Shown one piece after another: positions 24,421 to 34,800 of a stretch of DNA of 64,000 nucleotides (the stretch's first letter is position 1; every line of letters starts with the position of its first letter). The stretch lies in assembly GCF_030445035.2 (NCBI RefSeq), contig NC_080678.1:114492599-114556598 (forward strand), given 5' to 3'. Below the pieces are notes generated by a model. That model was not told the DNA's origin. It saw nothing but the letters and a program-made list of their open reading frames with translations, and made no database searches. Source of the stretch: Dasypus novemcinctus (Eukaryota; Chordata; Mammalia; Cingulata; Dasypodidae). A program made the position numbers and the translations under genes.

Positions 24421-26480
24421 TCTGAGTCCCGGGGGCAGTGTCCTGTCCAGAGCACGGGCACTTCTTCTGGTGCCTCCGGCTCCTTGCCTGAGGCCACGTG
24501 CACATGGCTGTGAGGACTGGGTGAGAAAGCAGATGCAGGGCCTGGTGCGATGCCAAGCTCATGGCGGACACCCGTGTTTGTTCTGATGGAATGGTGGAAT
24601 TGGGAGCTCAAGAGGGGAGAAGGGGGATGGCTGGGAATTGGCCATGGCCGGCGGAATGGTGGCAGGGGTGCGGGGGCCCCCTTTCCCTAAAGGAGAAGAA
24701 AGCAGAGGCACAGGGCTGCACTCAGACATTGAGAGGCTGGTGTGCAGCGGGGGGGACACCCATTTGGAGGAGAGCCGTCAGGTCCTGGGGGTGGGGTAAT
24801 AGGAGGCACCTCAGGGGCTCAAGCAGCTTGAGCCATAAAGCTGCCCCATGTTCCAGGGAAGGCTGGTGGTCATCTGCCAAGACTAGCTAGCAGCAGCTCA
24901 CAGTCTACACTGCAGAGGCGAGGCTGTGCCCTGCCATACCTAGGTGGCCAGGAGAGCCAGGTTACGGGGGAGAGGCAGGCTTTATGGCCCTCTTCCCTCA
25001 TGCCCAATCTAAGGCTCTGCCTGTCTCTCCTTGTTGCGGCATAACTGAGTCCCCAGAGCCCACCGCTCTCCTTCCTTTTGTACAGATGAGGAAACAGCCA
25101 GAATGTTGAAGCACCTTGCCCCAGTCACACAGCTGGAAGGTGGCGGGTTTGAGCCGGGCCGTCTGGCCCCGGAGCCTGTGCCTGTGCCCAAGGTGGTTGG
25201 TGCGCTCTGTGGGGGACGCGGGGCGGTGCAGTGTGCAAGGGAGGCAGCTGCCTCCTCTGTGTCTTGCTGAGAAGGGGACATGGAGCACTGCTGGGGCGCT
25301 GGAGCTGGAGGGAGCCGGTGCTGCACCTTTCCAGGAGCTGCTTCCTGCCCGTCGTGTCCTCTCGTGCTCTCAGAGGTTTATTCCAGGGCAGAGGCAGTGG
25401 CTGCTCAGGCTCCCTGTGCCCTCTCGGTTTTGTCCTCATGCCGGGGACACTCGCTGTGTGGAGCAGGCAGAGAAGAGGGGAGCTTGCTGCTGCTGTTGCT
25501 GCAGATGCTGTGGCTGGCGCCTCTGTGCCCACCTCTGGGGTGCAGGTCAGGCTGGGCCGCATCCGTTGATCGTGACCGTGTGCCCTGATGATCCTTGCAT
25601 GGTGGTGGGGGCTCCTGGAGCTGGTCCCAGTCCATCCTCCACCCTCCGGGGTGTGCGCTGTGGCCCAGCTCCCCAGACCCTGCTGAGGGCCCTCCTGCTG
25701 GGCCTCCTGGGTGGCACACTGTCTTGTGGCTGGCCAGATGACAGCAGGAAGCAGGACTTGTGTTCAGTGATGGAGAGGCAGGATGGAGAGGTGTTCTCAC
25801 CTCAGGCCCTGGGGCCAAGTTGAAGGTCTTGGAAACCTCCCCCCCCTCACCCCCCTGCCCGGTTCCCTTCTCCCTCTCCTGCCTCCATCCCGAGGCTCTA
25901 AAAAGGAGAGGAACCAAGGAAGGTGACTTTCATCAGACATAGGCCTTTCCAAAAACCTCCAGGAACCTTTGCTTAGCTGACAAGGGAAAGCAAGCTTCCT
26001 GACTGCTATTTTTTTTCTTCCAAAATTCAAGACTTCCATCTTTCCTTCTTCATATGCCAGAAAAAAAAAGAAACAAAAGTTAGTGAGAGAAGGCCTTTAT
26101 TTTAATAGTGTCAAATGATTACTTATGGCTGTGTATGCTTTGCTTTCCCTTTGTTTTCTTATTTTTGCCTTCTGAGCAGGTAAGGGGGCAAAATTGACAG
26201 CTGAGAGTTTCTCAGAATCTGCTCATTCAGCCTGTTACTTTATAGGTGGTCCCCAGAGTTGTGGGAGAAGGGTTTAAACTATGAGCTTGGAGCCCAGCAG
26301 GCGTGCTTCCTGGTCGTGCTGCACCCTGCAGATTTTCTGTGCATGCTCTCAGCTTTAACTCTCCGGTTACCTGGGAAATGGATACTCCCATTCACCCTTG
26401 AAAGACAGACTGCTGTCCTTACAATGACTCGAAAAGGGGGAAATGAGCATCATTACTTGGGTACGTCAGCAGTTTGATTA
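24421..26480. other. Intronic sequence with one MIR fragment
   Basis: A minus-strand MIR lies at about 25070-25185 (gtacagatgaggaaacagcc, ccagtcacacagctggaagg). The rest is GC-rich, with no recognised gene. The stretch 26000-26230 is AT-rich and unique-looking. Confidence 0.5.
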
Positions 26481-26676
26481 TTTTTTCTTTAAAGATTTAT
26501 TTTATTTATTTATTTTTCTACCCACCCCTTAACCCCCAGTGGTTTCTACGTCACTGTCTGCTCTCTGTGTCTGTTCGTTGAGTGCTCGTGTTCTTTTTAG
26601 GAGGCACCAGGAAATGAACCCGGGACCTCCCTTGTGGGAGGGAGGTGCCCAATCGGTTGAACCACATCTTCTCCCT
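26481..26676 (-). repeat. tRNA-derived SINE
   Basis: The reversed head ends at about 26676 (ggttgaaccacatctt) and carries a B box complement (gaacccgggacctccc). The T-rich A-tail complement starts at 26481. Flanking tgattatt copies suggest the target duplication. Confidence 0.85.
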
Positions 26677-27535
26677 GATTATTCTTGTTTAAAACTTTGT
26701 CAAGGACACTGCAGCTGCATCTCAGCTGAGGAAAACCAATTTTAGGTCTTTCACTTATGAACCTGATACTTTGAAAGGTGCCCGGTTGGGTGAATCTTTG
26801 TCTGACCCAGAGGTAGCTGGGGTCCTCTGTTACCCACTTCTTCGGGGCATGTCAGGAGAACAGCGTTCCCCCCGCCCAAGGTGGGCACGTGCATGTGCAG
26901 TGCAGCCACTCGCCGGGCCTCGGTCCCCCGTCCCTCGGTCCCCCATCCCTTGGTCACCTCTCCTGGAATGCTGGGGCTGGCAGCCTTCAAGTCTGGGTCT
27001 CGGGGCCTGCAGCCTTGGACTGAGCTGTTACAGTGCGGGAGTCTGAGGCCCCCAGGGGAGCTGCAGGGCCCTGGGCACAGGCCTGCAGGAGGCTTCTTAG
27101 CAGCTGAAGGCACCCTCCCAGCACCTCAGGGACCTTGGAAGCAGAAAGGGGGCTCTGCACCGGGTGATGAGCGGACAGCTCCCCCTCCCACCACCTTATC
27201 TCTGCAGCACTGAGTTGAGTGATTCTCCAGGGAGGGCTGACCCCCCCTCCCCTTTTCAGTCTCGTTTCTTGCTCAGCTCAGAATGCCTTAGAGGGGGGAG
27301 GAGGGCAGGGAGGCAACAAGCCCCCCGCCCCTGGAGCATCTATTCTGGGCGGCCCTGGGCCTGGAGGCTTCTCACTTGCACAGGGTGCAGGTTCTGCTGC
27401 TTGTCTGGCTTCAAGCTGATCTGGCTTCTCTTGTACTTATCCAAGTCCACCAGCCCCCAGGGACCACTCACTCCAGACCCCTTCCTCCAGGAAGTCCTCC
27501 CTGACTGCATTTGCATTTCTAGAGCCAGGTAGAAG
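26677..27535. other. Intronic sequence, no feature recognised
   Basis: GC-rich sequence with chance open frames on both strands. Nothing recognised. Confidence 0.5.
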
Positions 27536-27775
27536 TACTGTATACAGGGGCTAAGAGCACAGGCACTGGGGCCAGATTGCCTGGCTTTGTTTCCTTGTTG
27601 TCCCCTTATTAGCTGTACCATGACCCTTATTAAGCAAGTGGCTCCATTTTTCTAACCCTTAGTTTCCCCCTTTGTAAAATGATGATCATGATAACCACAG
27701 GATTGTTAGGGGAATGAAATGAGACAGTGCATGTGACGTGCTCAGCTCAGTCCTGGCACTTAGTGGTCTCCTTTG
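27536..27775 (+). repeat. MIR element
   Basis: Nearly full-length: ggggctaagagcacaggcac, ccagattgcctggctttg, ttagctgtaccatg, cccccttttgtaaaatga (diverged) and gctcagtcctggcacttagt. Confidence 0.85.
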
Positions 27776-27824
27776 AAGATAAAAACAGGAGCATACCCTT
27801 GGACTGCTGTCCATGCCAGCTGCT

Positions 27825-28045
27825 GTGTCAGGCGCCTTTTATTTATTAACTCAGATGACCTCACAACATCTCCATGAGGTAAGTCCTGCTATGATCCCAT
27901 TTTACAGATAAGCAAATGGTGGGCACAGAGAGGCTAAGTCACTTACCTAAGGGCACACAGCTGGTAAGTGGCAGAGTTGAGAGGTGACCTCAGGCAGGCT
28001 GGCTCTGGCATCCATGTTCTCATCACGGCAGTGTGCTGCCTCGGT
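27825..28045 (-). repeat. MIR element
   Basis: Reverse orientation, nearly complete: tttattaactcagatgacct, cccattttacagataagcaa, ggcacacagctggtaagtgg and gttctcatcacggcagtgtg. It lies only about 50 bp from a plus-strand MIR, so the pair forms a long imperfect inverted repeat. Confidence 0.85.
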
Positions 28046-30051
28046 TTACAGACCCAGAGAGGGGCAGGGATTTCCGCAGAGTCTCACAGCAGGCGAGTAG
28101 CCCCCAAGGCTCTTGGCCCCCGGCTTGTCTTCTACTGAAACCTAGCCCGGTGCCTCGCAGGGCTCAGGGCGTGTGTCAGGATCCTGACCGACACCCATGA
28201 GTGTGGGGTGGTGGGTCCCTCAGGGTGTGATCTGGAGGTGGGCAAAGGGGGGGCCTGGGAGTGCACGGGCAGCACCCCCTGCTCTGCCTTCAGGGAGCCC
28301 AGAGCCCCCGGGAGCACCGCTTCCCCTGTCCCGAGGTGCTGGGGAGGGGGACGGAGTGGGCGGGGTCCCGCGGCCAGTGAGCCTTTCCTCTGGAAGGCTG
28401 GGAAGGCAGAACGGGAAGAGCTCCCGCCTGGTGTTCAAGGCTGAGGCGGACGAGTCCCGGGTGAAGGGCTTCATTGCCGGGTGGAAGAAGAGTGTGTCCT
28501 GGTCGTCCTGGTGTGTCATCCCCCCCCACCTTTGCAAGCTGCAGGTGAATGAAGGGCTGCATAGAGGGCGCCCCCAACTCTCTTGGGCCCTGCAGGCTCG
28601 GGCCCTAGGGCTGGGGCGTTCTCTTTTTTCGCTCGGATGATTTTACTGGAAGTGCTTTTGAAGTGGTCCCTGTGACCCGACGGCCTGAGTCACAGAGTGA
28701 ACAGAATTCGCAGAGGCCAGGCCCGGCCTTGGGAAGGATGCAGACGCTGCCCGGGGGCCAGGCCTGTCGTCCCGGGGGTCCCCGGACCCAGCCGGGCTCC
28801 CCCCCAGGGCTCTGCCACCACTCGCACTGGCACCCCATCTGCCCGTCTCCCCCAAGTGCGAGGGCCCCTGTCCAGACCACATCTCCTGGGAGCCTGTTAG
28901 AAGTGCAGACCCTCAGGCCCCAGTTGGAGTGGGAAACTGTCCTTTGACGAGGTCCCAGGATAATTCCTCTGACGGCAAACTTGCAGATCTATCACTCTGA
29001 CCCACTGAAGCGTGGCCTCAGCCTTTTCTTTTCTGGAAATGCTTCCAGATCGCTCTCATCCGACTGATTTCTCTGGGTCCCCTGGGGACTTCTGCACAGG
29101 CTTGGGCTTGGGGCGCTGCAGGAGCCTCTGAGCCTCCTGAACCCGTCCGGGCTCTGTGGGGGTGTGGGGGGCAGGAGGGGGCTGCTTCTGCTTCCTGGGT
29201 AGCCCGGGCCTCTCCGTGCGCTGGGGAGTGCTCATCATCTCCCGTTTCTCCCCGCGGCCCACGTCTGGAGCTGCCTCAGGTTACAGGGTGGGTTGGGGTG
29301 GAGACTGGACTGGGCAGTGGCGGACCCTGAGGGCCACTGGGCAGGGAAGCGTGGGAGTGGACGGGACTCGCATCGGCCTCCGGATTTGATTGTGAAATTC
29401 CCGGGACACCAGCCTGGAAGGACGCGGCGTGACTCCAGGAGGGTCTGTCTTTGCCTATTCCCAACAGCCCTGACCACACAGGCTTTTAAGACAACAATAG
29501 GGGCAGAGACAAGGTGTGACCAAGACAACAGCGTCTTCAGGCTCCCCCCACCCCCATGACGTCCAAGGCGCTGAGAACATTGTAAAATCTGGGCTCTTTC
29601 CAATTACAATCACTCCTGACCCCCGCCCCCGGCTCCTAGGAGCCCTGCCAGCTGACTTGGGGGGGGGAGGTGGTGCCCAGAGATGCAGAGAGATGTCACC
29701 CTGCCCCGGGTCAGGACTGGGGGACCGGGCAGAGGGACAGAACGTGTCGGGGTTGGCCGGGGGACTCCCCCCGCCAAGGGAGGTGGCATCTGCCACGTTA
29801 ATTAACAGTGGAATGCACCATGGGGGGGTGAACAGGAGGGCACCTTAGTGGAAGGTGGGGTGCCATTGATGCCAACCTTGAAAATGAGTGGAGAGCAGGC
29901 TGCAGCGTCGCAAGGAGGATTGGGCATAGCAGAGGCCTCCGAGCAGAATGTTTGTGCCCATCTGTGCCGGCTTTTCTTAGGAGGCATTTTACCGAAAAAA
30001 AAAAAAAAAGCCACCCAGCTAGCCTCCCTTACTCCCATTAAAAGAAAAAAC
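28046..30051. other. GC-rich intronic sequence with a MER5-like fragment
   Basis: A MER5-like piece is present at about 28875-28990 (ctcctgggagcctgttagaa, gtgcagaccctcaggcccc). No gene recognised. Confidence 0.45.
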
Positions 30052-30150
30052 TGGGGAGCAGATGTGGCTCAGTGGTTGAGTGCCTGCTTCCCATGCAGGA
30101 GTTCCAAGGTTCAATCCCCAGTACCGCTTAAGAAATAAAAATTTAAAAAT
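30052..30150 (+). repeat. tRNA-derived SINE, short form
   Basis: The head ggggagcagatgtggctcag, a tRNA-like arm tgcctgcttcccatgcagg and the B box aggttcaatccccag are followed by an A-rich tail. Confidence 0.9.
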
Positions 30151-30408
30151 GGCGATTGAGTTTAGGAGATAGACCTTGCGTTGGGTTCTTGATCTTGAAA
30201 GATACCAGTGGATTTGCCTAACGTGAAATTTGACTTGGTTTCACAGATCTGTAAGCAACAATTAATATTTATGGAATGGGAAGAGAGAGATTTTGGAAAA
30301 AATCATGTTGCGCATTGTTTTGCTGAGACCAAAATGTGGAGGTGTGAATGGGCAGGAAAGCTGTAGCGGGTGGGTTGACTTTAAATGTGGGAGGCTGAGC
30401 CTTGAATA

Positions 30409-30507
30409 CGGTTTTGTTTTGTTTTTTGAGGTCCTGGGGCTAGGGACTGAGCCCAGGACCTCGTCTGTGGGAAGAGGGTGCTCAGCCACCGAGCCACATC
30501 CCATCCC
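30409..30507 (-). repeat. tRNA-derived SINE, first of a tandem pair
   Basis: Reversed head with B box complement gggactgagcccaggac and A box region cagccaccgagccacatc. The complement of its tail is gttttgttttgttttttgag. Confidence 0.85.
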
Positions 30508-30617
30508 CTGAGTTGGTTCTTTGTTTGCTTGCTGTTTTTAGGAGGCACTGGAAGCAAACCCGGGACCTCCCATGTGGGAAGCAGGTGCTCGGCTGCTCGA
30601 GCCACGTCGGCTCCCCT
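30508..30617 (-). repeat. tRNA-derived SINE, second of a tandem pair
   Basis: Reversed head ending ctcgagccacgtcggctccc with B box complement gcaaacccgggacctcc. It directly abuts the previous SINE, same orientation. Confidence 0.85.
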
Positions 30618-31649
30618 CATTCAGTTTTCAGTGAGATCGTAGAAGTTCGGGATGGATCAGGGTTTTCTGGGTCCATCTCCCTTTGGAGCTGGACACATCC
30701 TGGGTGATAAGCACAAGCCCAGTGAGCGCCGGGCCTGCTGCGAACATGGGTGCCTGAGGGGATTTCACCCCAAGAAACTGGAGGCCCCTGGAGCAGGAAG
30801 CGTGTCGGTGCGTGTCCCAGCTTGTGGAGAGCTGCAGCTTCCTCCAGCATCAACCTCTGTTCCCAGTTCTGTTGCTGAAGGCCATATAGGATGCATTTAA
30901 TCCCTTCCGACAGTCCTGTTTGGATTAGAACACCTCCCTGTTCCCTTCCACCCAGTCTAAACACCCTCAGGTTCTTCAGAGGTTCAACCCAGAAAGTGTG
31001 CTAAAGAGGCTGCCCGTCATTCCTGGCCACTGTCCTTGTTCTCCCCATTGCCCAAATCCTTCTTTTTCCTTGCTTTCTCTTTTTCTCTCCCCTTTTGTCT
31101 CTTTTTCTGATGGGCACACGTGCCCGCTCACCTGCACACCTTTATGTTCAGGTGCCCCCTCCCACTCGGCTTACACGCATGGTCTTTCCATCCCCCCCTT
31201 GGGGTCTCCTGCCCCCCCATACAAGTCTTTGAGTCCCCCTGGCTATTTCTGCCCCATCTCCTCAGCATCTTCCTCCCCTTCTGAGAATGTCCAGGTGTAG
31301 GGTGGCTAGTCCAGAGTGGAGGTGGAAGAGAATCCCTTAAATCTGGCTTCCACGTTTCTGTTCCTGAGCCCAAGAACTTATTCCTTCTTGGCAGCTTTTT
31401 GTTACCAAGGCCCTAAGGCTTGTTCAAAGACTCCACTGCAAAAAGCCACCTCTGGCTTGCCCTCCCAGTGCCATGGTGCACAACTCTTCACTGCATAGTT
31501 CTTTTGATTCCAAGTATAAAACACTGCATTCCTCTCATCAGCCTATTTTATTTGATCCATAATCTCTGCATGTTGTGCTCCACCCCCAACTCCCAGTTAA
31601 GAATTGGAGTTGATTTTCCCTCCCTCTTAATTTTCTGTCACTGGCAGTC
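30618..31649. other. Intronic sequence, no feature recognised
   Basis: Pyrimidine-rich around 31000-31300. No gene or repeat recognised with confidence. Confidence 0.45.
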
Positions 31650-32006
31650 TTTTTTTTTTAAGATGTATTTTTATTTATTTCTCTCCCCCTCCCCCCCCCA
31701 ATCTGCTCTCTGTGTCCATTCACTGTGTGTTCTTCTGTGTCTCTTTTTGTTGTGTCATCTTGTTGCATCAGCTCTCCGTGTGCATGGCACCAGTTCTGGG
31801 CAGGCTGCGCTTTTCTCATGTGGGGTGGCTCTCCTTGCAGGGTGCGCTTCTTGGGTGGGGGGCTCCCCTATGGCATGGCACTCCTTGTGCACATCAGCAC
31901 TGTGCATGGGCCAGCTCACCACACAGGTCAAGAGGCCCTGGGTTTGAACCCTGGACCTCCCATATGGTAGGCAGATGCTCTATCAGTTGAGCAAAATCTG
32001 CTTCCC
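31650..32006 (-). repeat. DAS-III-type long SINE
   Basis: Reversed copy with a T-rich start at 31650, the body ttctgggcaggctgcgcttt and gcactgtgcatgggccagct, and a head ending cagttgagcaaaatctgctt. Confidence 0.9.
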
Positions 32007-32648
32007 TCATTTGTAGTCTTGATAAGCAAAGCACACCATTTGTTTCTAAAATCATTAATAGAGTCCCAGAAAATTGAAGTGACTTGCTCGGCCTGACTTA
32101 GCTTCTTTAGGTAGACTTGAGTTGTGGGTTCAGAAATGGGGATTCCAGATCCAAGGTTTGTTTTTCCCCCAGATGTCAGGAGGACAACATCCTGGCTTTG
32201 AAAATATCTGAATTCAAATTAATTGTGTCCAAAGATCAGGAGTTAACATTGTCAACCAAGACTTAAAAAAAGGAAAAAGGAAAGCCTGTGTTACTCCCTG
32301 GCTTTGGTGATGGTGTAATTGCTCATAAGTTTATGAGTAATGTTTAATCAGGAAGAAGACACTGACTAAATTATTAAGGACAGCTAGGACATAGCAGAAC
32401 CAATAGTTCGGTTGATGCTTAATTGATGCCCTGCTGCCTCTGCCAGAATCACGTTGATGACAATCCGTATGAAATCCCTGGGGCCTGTTGTACCCTGGCT
32501 AAGCCTTTCCCCAGATGTCCCAGCAGGAAGCCAGTGCAGTGACTCCCAGTTGCCACTCTGCCCCTTGAGCTGCTCCCCTGAGCCAGAATGTTGCAGAGAG
32601 GTGCAGTGGAGGGCTAGGTGGACTGCCCCTTCTCTGCCCGGCTCTTTA
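32007..32648. other. Intronic sequence, no feature recognised
   Basis: Unique-looking sequence upstream of the first visible DLG5 exon. Nothing recognised. Confidence 0.45.
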
Positions 32649-32820
32649 TTTTTATTTTCTTTTAAGATTTATTTTACTTATATATTTCTCCCCACCCCCC
32701 AACCCCGTCGTTTGCACTTGTTGTCTGCTCTGTGTCTTCTTTAGGAGGCACTGGGAACCAAACCCGGGACTTCCCATGTGGTAGGCGGGCACCCAGCCTC
32801 TTGAGCCACACCTGCTTCCC
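32649..32820 (-). repeat. tRNA-derived SINE with target duplication
   Basis: Reversed head ends ttgagccacacctgcttccc. The flanks ctgcccggctctt (32634-32646) and ctgcctggctctt (32822-32834) are near-identical. It inserted about 150 bp upstream of the DLG5 exon at 32970. Confidence 0.88.
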
Positions 32821-32969
32821 CCTGCCTGGCTCTTGGTTCCTGAGTTCTAGTCCCGGCGTTGGTCGTCATGGCCTGGTGTTGACTGAGGACCAGTTGGTCT
32901 GGCAGCTGTCTGGGTGAGGCGAGCAGCAACTCCGGGGCTGGTAACCATCTGTCTTCCTTCTGCCCCCAG

Positions 32970-33038
32970 GCTCCACCTACAGCGTCCTGTCCATCATGCC
33001 TTCGGACTTGGAGAGTGGCAGCTCCCTCAGCAGTGTGG
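32970..33038 (+). CDS. DLG5: DLG5 exon, serine-rich N-terminal linker
   Basis: This 69-nt exon follows a pyrimidine-rich acceptor (tgcccccag) and ends at a good donor (gtgagt). It begins and ends in phase 1: two bases finish a Gly codon, 22 codons follow (STYSVLSIMPSDLESG and so on), and one base starts the next codon. In human DLG5 this piece sits about residues 102-125, right after the N-terminal CARD-like helical region and before the coiled coil. Against my memory of human it differs at three of 23 residues (Ile for Thr, Leu for Ser, Gly for Ser). It is probably the second coding exon. A SINE ends only about 150 bp upstream. Confidence 0.88.
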
Positions 33039-33198
33039 GTGAGTACCCCGCCAGGAGGTGGCCAGGCGGGTGGGGTCTGCGTGTGGGCTAGAGCCCCCAG
33101 CTCCTGGGCTGGATTCTGGCCCTCACTTGTCACATCCCTCAGGGCTATCCTCTCCCATCATTTCCATTCTCTTCCTCCCAATTGCACTTAGTCCTCTT

Positions 33199-33460
33199 TT
33201 TTTTTTTTAATCTTTTCTTTTCTAAAGATACATAGATCACACAAAATGTTAAATTAAAAAATGTAAGAGGTTCCCATATTACCCACCCCCCCCACTCCTC
33301 CCACATCAGAACCTCTCCCATCAGCACGGCACCTTCTCTGCACTTGGTGATTACATTTTGGAGCCCTGCTACACTGCATGGACTTCAGTGTACATTGCAG
33401 TTCACACACTCCCAGTCCTCCCAGTGGTTATGGCAGGATATATAATGTCCTGCATCTGTC
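33199..33460 (-). repeat. Xenarthran-type L1 3' end, antisense
   Basis: Starts with a T-run (A-tail complement), then cacaaaatgttaaattaaaa and the C-rich complement of the G-rich 3' UTR (acccacccccccccactcct). Homologous to 1280-1424 and 19591-19740 but extends farther. Confidence 0.8.
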
Positions 33461-34510
33461 CCTGCCGTATCATGGAGAAGGGCAGGACTCTGGTTCAGGT
33501 GTTAGAAAGGAGGGGGGTGCAGGGGGAGGCACGTGTGTTGCCATTACCCCCCCCACCCTGTCAGGATGTCGACCCTCTCAGGGAGCCTGTTCCCCTCGGC
33601 AACCTCAATCCGTGAGACTGTTTGCCTTTTGAGACTCCACTGTAAGCAGTAACAGCCCCCTGGACAGCGTGTGACCTTGGGGCCAGGGACAGCCATCCAT
33701 GCTGAACTGGATGTGTCTTTCTGATCCTGGGTTTCAGAGACCCCTAAGGCAAGGTCGGCCCTGCTCTTGCATCACTACCGACACACCGGCAAGAAGACGG
33801 TGTCTCTTTTCTTGTCTTTCACCACCTCTGCAATAGGGTCCCTGGGTGACATCCTCTATCACCCCCAGTGTGGGTTCTGTGGCTCCAGTCTGCTGGGTGC
33901 CGCCTCAGTGGTGAGTGCTGGAGTTGTGGAGCCAGAAGGGCTTGTAGAGGTCATGGTCCAATTATTTCTTTCCTCCCTATATCGACAGAGGTGGAAGTTG
34001 ACATCCAGGGCAGGGAAGCCTCATGCCTGAGATTCCAGAATTAGCCACAGGCAGAGCTTTCATAAGTGAATCTGACCCCTATTTACTGAAGACCTCCTGT
34101 GAGCCAGAGTAGGCTCTGGAGTTTGGTGGAGAATGGGAAGGACTGGTCCCTCATTGCACACATAGATCTTGGGGTGCATGGGGGGATGGTTAATTAGTGA
34201 TTACAGTAAGTGGGGCCATTGTGGTGAGGGGAAGAGAGGACAAACAGGGTGCTCTCATCCTGTTGAGCAGCCAGGGGCCTGTTCTCGGCCGTGGCATGCT
34301 CGTTTTGTTGTTCTGCCTGCTTTGGACGTCTTTAGACTCATCGAGTGAATGTGGGGTGGTTGGCATTTTGAACATGGGACTGCCCCTTGAGGAAGGGCAT
34401 GGGGGTGGGGCATCAGGGTCAACAGAGGGTAAGGTGGGGGCTTCTAGAAAATTGAACTGGGTAAACCCTCAATGCACCCCTCTTGCCTCACCTCTGCTCA
34501 GCTCCCTGTG
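33461..34510. other. DLG5 intron, no feature recognised
   Basis: No exon fits here. Sequence around 33900-34130 looks old-repeat-like, but I cannot place it. Confidence 0.45.
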
Positions 34511-34800
34511 GTTTTTTTTTTAACCTAATCAATTTTATTGATATATATTAATAAAGCATACAGTTTATCCAAAGTGTACCATCAGCAGTATTTAGTATAA
34601 TCACATAGTTGTGCATTCATCACTTCGATCATCATTAGAGCATTTTCATTTTTTCAATAATAATAATAATAAACAAAAAAACCTGTGAATTTATGGCGCC
34701 TCATTTCTCCCTTGGGAACGAGTAACAATGATCTGACAAATTCATTCCCCTCGACATTTAAGGTTTAAAGTATTACCTTTCCTAGGAGGCTTTGAAATTT
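34511..34800 (-). repeat. L1 3' UTR, antisense
   Basis: T-run, then caattttattgatatatatt, gcatacagtttatccaaagt and catcacttcgatcatcatta. Similar to 51450-51540. Includes a short (TAA)n. Confidence 0.65.

Noticed and set aside
28197..28640. Open frame considered as a small gene
   Set aside because: The overlapping minus-strand frames, lack of conservation clues and position in the DLG5 intron argue for chance.
30052..30150. tRNA gene candidates (A and B boxes here and at some 20 other sites)
   Set aside because: The heads are diverged, lack a full cloverleaf with intact acceptor stem, and carry A-rich tails and SINE bodies. They are SINEs, not tRNA genes.
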